From the NCBI RefSeq assembly GCF_900102105.1, contig NZ_FNBB01000008.1, forward strand, positions 1 to 64,000: DNA of 64,000 nt, read 5' to 3'. This DNA comes from Agrobacterium pusense (GTDB lineage Bacteria; Pseudomonadota; Alphaproteobacteria; Rhizobiales; Rhizobiaceae). Below the pieces are notes generated by a model. That model saw only the letters and a list, made by a program, of their open reading frames with translations, was not told the DNA's origin and did no database searches. Of this stretch, positions 59,778-64,000 are shown piece after piece; positions within the stretch are counted from its first letter, which is position 1, and each line of letters starts with the position of its first letter. The position numbers were made by a program, and so were the translations under genes.

Positions 59778-61271
59778 TTATTTCACCGCCAGATCCTTGG
59801 TCATGATGAAGTAGTTGATCGGATGCGGCTTGAAGTTCTCGACCTTGTCCGAATAGGCGTCGAAAGCCGTCTCGTGGATGAGGTAGACGGTGACCGCTTC
59901 ATCGTAAACCCTCTTCGCCGCCTCGGCATAGATGGCGTAACGCTTGGCCGGCTCGGCCACCGCATAGGCCGATTTGATCAGCTTGTCCGTCTCTTCGCTG
60001 CAATAATGCGAGATGTTGTAACCGCCTGTGCAGGTGTAGTCGGCGTTCAGGAAACCGATCGGCTCTGCAACGTCAGTGGCGTAACCGCGCGACAGAAGAA
60101 CCATGTCGAAGTTGCCGGACAGGAGATCGGGCTCGATCGCTGTGTAATCGGCAACGCGAACATCGACCTTGATGCCGATTTCCTGCAATTGGGCCTGGAT
60201 AACGGCGGCAACATCCTTGAGTTCGGTTCTTTCCGTGTAGGCGAGAAGCGTCAACTTCAGGCTGCCGGGAGCAACTCCGGCCTCTTTCAGCAGAGCCTTT
60301 GCCTTCTCCAGGTCATAAGCGGGTATGACGTCTTGCGGCGCCCACGGCTCAGCCGGTGCGAAGGGCATCGTTGCGGGCTTTACCACGCCTTCATAGATGC
60401 TGTCGGCAATACCGGCGGTATCGATGGCAGCCCGGATCGCCTGCCGAACCTTGATATCCTTGAAAGGCGCCTTTGAATTATTGAGCAGCATTTCGGTGAT
60501 CCGCGGCACGGTGATCGGCGCAACCTTGACGCCCTTGGCCGCTTCAACGGTCTTCACCGTCCAGGGTGGGATCATGCGCGAAATCTGCACTTCACCGCTT
60601 CTTATCTGGGTGGCGCGCGTATCGGCGTCCGGGATGAAGTTCACGCGGCCGCCCGAAAGCTTCGGCATACCGGCCCAATAGTCATGGTTTGCGGTCAGCT
60701 CCATATATTGGTTGGCATCGACCTTGGTAATCTTGAAGGGTCCGGTGCAGGTTCCGATCGGATCGACCTTGCCCTCCTTATAGGCTGAAGGCGCGAGGAT
60801 CGACGTTGCCGGACTTCCCATTTGCGCCGGCAGCAGCACCGATGGCTCGATGGTCGTGATCTTCACGATATCGTCACCATCGGCATCAACAGCGGCGATC
60901 AGCTTGGGCGAGAAGGCGCGCGCCGGAACAGGCGCTTTCAGAAGATTGGTGAGTGCATTCACCGCGGCTGCGGCATTGAGCGGCTCACCATTCTGGAATT
61001 TCACACCCTTGCGCAGCTTGAATTCCCAGACCTTCGGCGCGGTCTGCGTCCAGGATTCGGCAAGGCCAGGCTCCAGTGTCGCGTCATAACCGACACGAAC
61101 CAGACTTTCGAAACATCCCGCCCGCGAGCCGAGATAGGCATCGTCGGAAGCCATCTGCCAGCCGGTCTTGACGCCGGTATAATCGTCATAGGTGATCGTT
61201 CCGGCTGTCGCCGCATGTGCCCCGAATGAGACAACAACGGCGCACGTCGCCAAAAGTGCGTGCTTCATCAT
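59778..61271 (-). CDS. ABC transporter substrate-binding protein (peptide/nickel family)
   Basis: About 497 residues from the ATG at 61271. Signal peptide (MKHALLATCAVVVSFGAHAAT). SBP_bac_5 features: TWEFKLRKGVKFQNGEPLNA-type text near 80-100, GTCTGPFKIT, and RVADYTAIEPDLLSGNFDMVL. Binds a small peptide or peptide-like substrate in the periplasm. Unusually, it is the last gene of the cluster. Confidence 0.9.
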   Translation of the reverse strand: MMKHALLATCAVVVSFGAHAATAGTITYDDYTGVKTGWQMASDDAYLGSRAGCFESLVRVGYDATLEPGLAESWTQTAPKVWEFKLRKGVKFQNGEPLNAAAAVNALTNLLKAPVPARAFSPKLIAAVDADGDDIVKITTIEPSVLLPAQMGSPATSILAPSAYKEGKVDPIGTCTGPFKITKVDANQYMELTANHDYWAGMPKLSGGRVNFIPDADTRATQIRSGEVQISRMIPPWTVKTVEAAKGVKVAPITVPRITEMLLNNSKAPFKDIKVRQAIRAAIDTAGIADSIYEGVVKPATMPFAPAEPWAPQDVIPAYDLEKAKALLKEAGVAPGSLKLTLLAYTERTELKDVAAVIQAQLQEIGIKVDVRVADYTAIEPDLLSGNFDMVLLSRGYATDVAEPIGFLNADYTCTGGYNISHYCSEETDKLIKSAYAVAEPAKRYAIYAEAAKRVYDEAVTVYLIHETAFDAYSDKVENFKPHPINYFIMTKDLAVK

Positions 61272-61501
61272 AGAAGATTCCCCTTTTATTTTTGATGACA
61301 ACGCTCACATCTCTTACATATTCTCGAAAATTCGCTTATTCCATAAAATTACAACAATAATACCCTATGGATATCTTTCGATTATCCATTCGAATATCAT
61401 CTATTTTACGTTTTATACTCGGAATTTTATTCCGATATTAAGCTTCAAACACACAATTCATCTGTTTTTACAGCATCAGAGAACTGTAGCTGCGTCGTCC
61501 T
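61272..61501. other. AT-rich gene-free gap
   Basis: About 230 bases between the ATPase and substrate-binding protein genes, clearly richer in A+T than its surroundings. No gene seen. It probably carries a separate promoter for the substrate-binding protein. Confidence 0.5.
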
Positions 61502-62512
61502 TCAACCCAGTTCCTGCCAGTGGTGGCAACGCGCGAAATGCTCGCCGGAAACGCCTTCCAGAACGGGTTCTACCTCTCCGCATATTGCGGTCGCGTATTT
61601 GCAGCGCGTGTGGAATTTGCATCCGTCGGGAGGATTGAGAGGGCTCGGCAGATCACCGTCCAGGAGCATTTCCGGTGCATACAACCCCGTCTCGTCCAGC
61701 ATCGACGATGCAATGAGGGCCTTGGTGTAGGGATGCTTCGGCGCCCGGAAAAGCTCTTCACGGTCAGCGATTTCAACGACGCGCCCGAGATACATTACCG
61801 CGATGCGATCGCACAGATAACGCACCACACGCAGGTCATGGGAAATCATCAGAACCGTCAAACCGTGGCGACGCTTCATGTCCATCAGGAGGTTCAGTAT
61901 CTGCGTGCGCATGGAGGCGTCGAGTGCCGATGTCGGCTCATCGCAAACGAGGAAACTCGGATTGAGAAGAAGTGCGCGCCCTATGACGACGCGCTGCAGT
62001 TGCCCGCCGGAACACTGGCTGGGATAACGATCGTAAAATGAGGCATCAAGACCGACCTCCTCCAGCATCCGGAAAACCCGCGTCGCGCGTTCCTCGCGAG
62101 AGCCGATGCCGTGCTGGGCAAGCGGTGCTTCCATGCTTTGCCCGATGCGCATACGGGGATCGAGTGCCGAATAGGGATCCTGAAACACCAGTTGCACGAC
62201 CCGACGCATCCGCCGAAGCTCTTCGCCCTGGATTTGCAGTATATTATGATTACCGATGCTGACCTCGCCTTTCGTCGCGTTCGTCAGCCGCGTTATCAAT
62301 CCGGCGACGGTGCTTTTGCCGCAGCCGGATTCGCCGACGAGGCCCAGAACCTCGCCTTCGCCGATCGTCAGCGACACGTCGTCAACGGATTTCACCACCC
62401 GGTGACCAAAGCCTGATATGGGGTAATATTTGCAAAGATTTTTGGCAATCACATAGGGTCGGCTGTCGCTGCCGGCCGATGGCGTGGCCTGTTTCATCGT
62501 TGGCGATAACAT
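61502..62512 (-). CDS. ABC transporter ATP-binding protein (DppF-like)
   Basis: About 336 residues from the ATG at 62512 with a consensus AAGGAGGTGACG site. Walker A GESGCGKST, Q-loop FQDPYSALDP, signature CSGGQLQRV, Walker B FLVCDEPTSALD and switch SHD. The C-terminal oligopeptide-type extension has Cys (CKFHTRCKYATAIC). Energises uptake with its partner. Confidence 0.9.
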   Translation of the reverse strand: MLSPTMKQATPSAGSDSRPYVIAKNLCKYYPISGFGHRVVKSVDDVSLTIGEGEVLGLVGESGCGKSTVAGLITRLTNATKGEVSIGNHNILQIQGEELRRMRRVVQLVFQDPYSALDPRMRIGQSMEAPLAQHGIGSREERATRVFRMLEEVGLDASFYDRYPSQCSGGQLQRVVIGRALLLNPSFLVCDEPTSALDASMRTQILNLLMDMKRRHGLTVLMISHDLRVVRYLCDRIAVMYLGRVVEIADREELFRAPKHPYTKALIASSMLDETGLYAPEMLLDGDLPSPLNPPDGCKFHTRCKYATAICGEVEPVLEGVSGEHFARCHHWQELG

Positions 62513-62523
62513 CGTCACCTCCT

Positions 62524-63591
62524 TCAGCACATTGCGTGGCCAGCATGATCATGGTTGACCTGCTCGTCACCGACTGCCCAGCACCGGGCCTTGCGTCCTT
62601 CCGGCAGGGCATTCAGATTCGGTTCGGCTGCCATGCAGCGGCTGCCCATGCCGGCGGATTTGGCGAGCGCGCAGCGCGGGTGAAACCGGCAGCCGCAGGA
62701 CATGTCGTGGGCCTGCGAACTGGAGCCGGGGATTGTCAGCAACTGCCCCTCGCCGTCAGTGGTCAGAAGCGAGCAGCTGATGAGCGCCTTGGTATAGGGA
62801 TGCTGCGGCGCCTTGAGGATCGCCTGGGTGGGCCCTTCCTCCACGATGCGGCCGGCATACATGACCGCGATCCGGTCCGCGAATGCGGCGACAACCGAAA
62901 GATCATGGGTGATGAGCAGCGTGGCCAGCCGGCGCTTGCGGCGCTCGTCATCGAGCAGGCGCAATATCTGTGCCTGAACGGTGACATCGAGCGCTGTCGT
63001 CGGCTCGTCGGCGATCAGCAGTTGCGGATTGCCCGAGAGTGCTGCGGCGATCATGACACGTTGCGCCATGCCGCCGGAAAGTTCGTGCGCGAAGCATTGC
63101 GCCCGTGCAGACGGATCGGGAATACCGACATCGGACAGAAGGCCGACGACCCGATTGAGAGCGGCGTGCCGGCTCATCTTGCGATGGACCCATAGCGGTT
63201 CGGCAACCTGCGTCCTCACCCGGCTGGTGGGATCCAGCATGGCCTGTGGCTGCTGAAACAGCATGCCGATATCTGCGCCGCGCAACGCGTCGAGTTCGGC
63301 GGATGACAGGGCGAGAATATCACGCCCGGCAAAGGAAATTCGGCCGGAGTTGATTTCCGCACCCTGTGGCAGGAGCCGCATCAGCGATAGCGCCGTCATG
63401 CTCTTGCCGGATCCGGACTCGCCGACGAGAGCGACAACTTCCCCGGCATTGACGGAAAGCGTCAGCCCGGAGATGACGAATTTCCGGCCATGTTGCGCCG
63501 GCACCGAAACGTGCAGGTCCTCAATTTCCAGAAGCGGTGCGCATTCGGAAGACATGGCCGTGCTGGCATGGGTGTGTCCTTCGATATTCAT
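62524..63591 (-). CDS. ABC transporter ATP-binding protein (DppD-like)
   Basis: 355 residues. Walker A GESGSGKS, signature LSGGMAQRV, Walker B LLIADEPTTALD. C-terminal Cys-rich oligopeptide extension (CGCRFHPRCALA). Pairs with the DppF-like ATPase, whose ribosome site lies within this gene's end. Confidence 0.9.
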   Translation of the reverse strand: MNIEGHTHASTAMSSECAPLLEIEDLHVSVPAQHGRKFVISGLTLSVNAGEVVALVGESGSGKSMTALSLMRLLPQGAEINSGRISFAGRDILALSSAELDALRGADIGMLFQQPQAMLDPTSRVRTQVAEPLWVHRKMSRHAALNRVVGLLSDVGIPDPSARAQCFAHELSGGMAQRVMIAAALSGNPQLLIADEPTTALDVTVQAQILRLLDDERRKRRLATLLITHDLSVVAAFADRIAVMYAGRIVEEGPTQAILKAPQHPYTKALISCSLLTTDGEGQLLTIPGSSSQAHDMSCGCRFHPRCALAKSAGMGSRCMAAEPNLNALPEGRKARCWAVGDEQVNHDHAGHAMC

Positions 63592-63730
63592 AAGAGTTCC
63601 CCTTATTTTTATTGAATCGGAGGCATTTACGGATTTTCATGCGGCTTCAGACGATATTACTCTCCTTCATTGTCCGTGGCGTCATCTATGTTTGACGGCA
63701 GTCAAATCGACCATTGCCCCTTCGCGGGCG

Positions 63731-64000
63731 TCAATGACCGCTCGTTTTCTTGGTTTCAAGGTTGAGGCCATGGCCGATCCAGGTCACGCTGAGCGCCGCC
63801 AGGAAAATCGCCAGACCCGGTGCGATAACCAGAACGGGCATGCGTTCGGCGTAGGCCTGCGCATCGGACAGCATCAGCGCCCAGTCGGCGGCCGGCGGCT
63901 GTACGCCGAGCCCCAGAAATGACAGTCCGCCCACCGTGATCAGCTTGTGGCCGAACCGCAGGAACGCGACAGCGGCAATGGGCCAGATCGTGTTGGGAAT
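63731..64000 (-). CDS. ABC transporter permease (DppC-like), partial
   Basis: At least 89 residues visible; the N-terminal part lies beyond the window. NTIWPIAAVAFLRFGHKLITVGGLSFLGLGVQPP is the cytoplasmic EAA-loop region, followed by the last membrane helix (VLVIAPGLAIFLAALSVTWIGHGL). It is the permease of the same transporter. Confidence 0.85.
   Translation of the reverse strand: MPNTIWPIAAVAFLRFGHKLITVGGLSFLGLGVQPPAADWALMLSDAQAYAERMPVLVIAPGLAIFLAALSVTWIGHGLNLETKKTSGH

Overview
The window looks like Rhizobiaceae chromosome, most likely Agrobacterium or a close relative. This is inferred from the GC-rich coding sequence, a PhrA-like class III photolyase, and DUF982, DUF1203, DUF2934, HlyU-type and rhizobial-style TrkH genes. 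About two thirds of it (up to roughly 40.6 kb) is a prophage; the remaining 23 kb is ordinary host chromosome. I had no database access, so family names come from motifs, length and gene order that I recognise.

Prophage layout. Positions 1-2970 (plus strand) hold accessory cargo: a membrane-anchored protein, two small proteins, and a DprA-like/ComF-like phosphoribosyltransferase pair. Positions 2988-4839 (minus strand) are a lysis cassette: a GH19 endolysin with a C-terminal membrane segment, then a nested inner-membrane spanin and lipoprotein spanin. A zinc-ribbon methyltransferase follows at 5058-5972. Positions 6049-19472 encode a Mu/SfV-type contractile tail: fibre, gp48/47/46/45/44-like baseplate proteins, a split gpN-like protein, tape measure, tail chaperone with a T TTT TTT -1 frameshift site, tube and sheath. 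Positions 19536-26219 encode the head: HK97-type capsid and protease, lambda-like portal, gpW, and GpA/Nu1-type terminase. All of this reads leftward as one late operon.

Upstream of the terminase there is an intrinsic terminator (26427-26451), preceded by a NusG paralogue. Next come a winged-helix protein, a C5-cytosine methyltransferase, a ParB-like/MT-A70 fusion, a GapR-like DUF2312 protein, small regulators, an initiator-like tRNA(CAU), and a Cro-like gene. The immunity region (34.06-35.3 kb) has an S24 repressor. Two promoters there share one design: TTGCAA, a 17-bp spacer made of the operator AGTGGGAT-NN-ATCCCAC, then TATAAG or TATAAC. They drive the leftward operon and a rightward early operon. 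The rightward operon holds small genes separated by repeated hairpin/RBS cassettes, a Gp37/Gp68 protein, a phage DnaN clamp, a DUF4031 protein, and one gene that looks frameshifted. No integrase is visible, so the left end probably lies outside the window.

Host part (40.8-64 kb): DUF2934, a small acidic protein, a secreted TIGR02594/CHAP-like protein, ogt, DUF982, a photolyase, cysK, an AlaX-type editing protein, a sulfurtransferase-GNAT fusion, a RibD_C-like reductase, a DUF4344-like protein, DUF1203, PilZ, a Tat-exported cpdB behind a perfect Pho box, DUF2087, a divergent LysR/azoR pair, HlyU, ilvA, trkH, a copper chaperone behind a MerR-type promoter, a Rhizobiales-type palindromic repeat, and a peptide-type ABC transporter that runs off the right edge.
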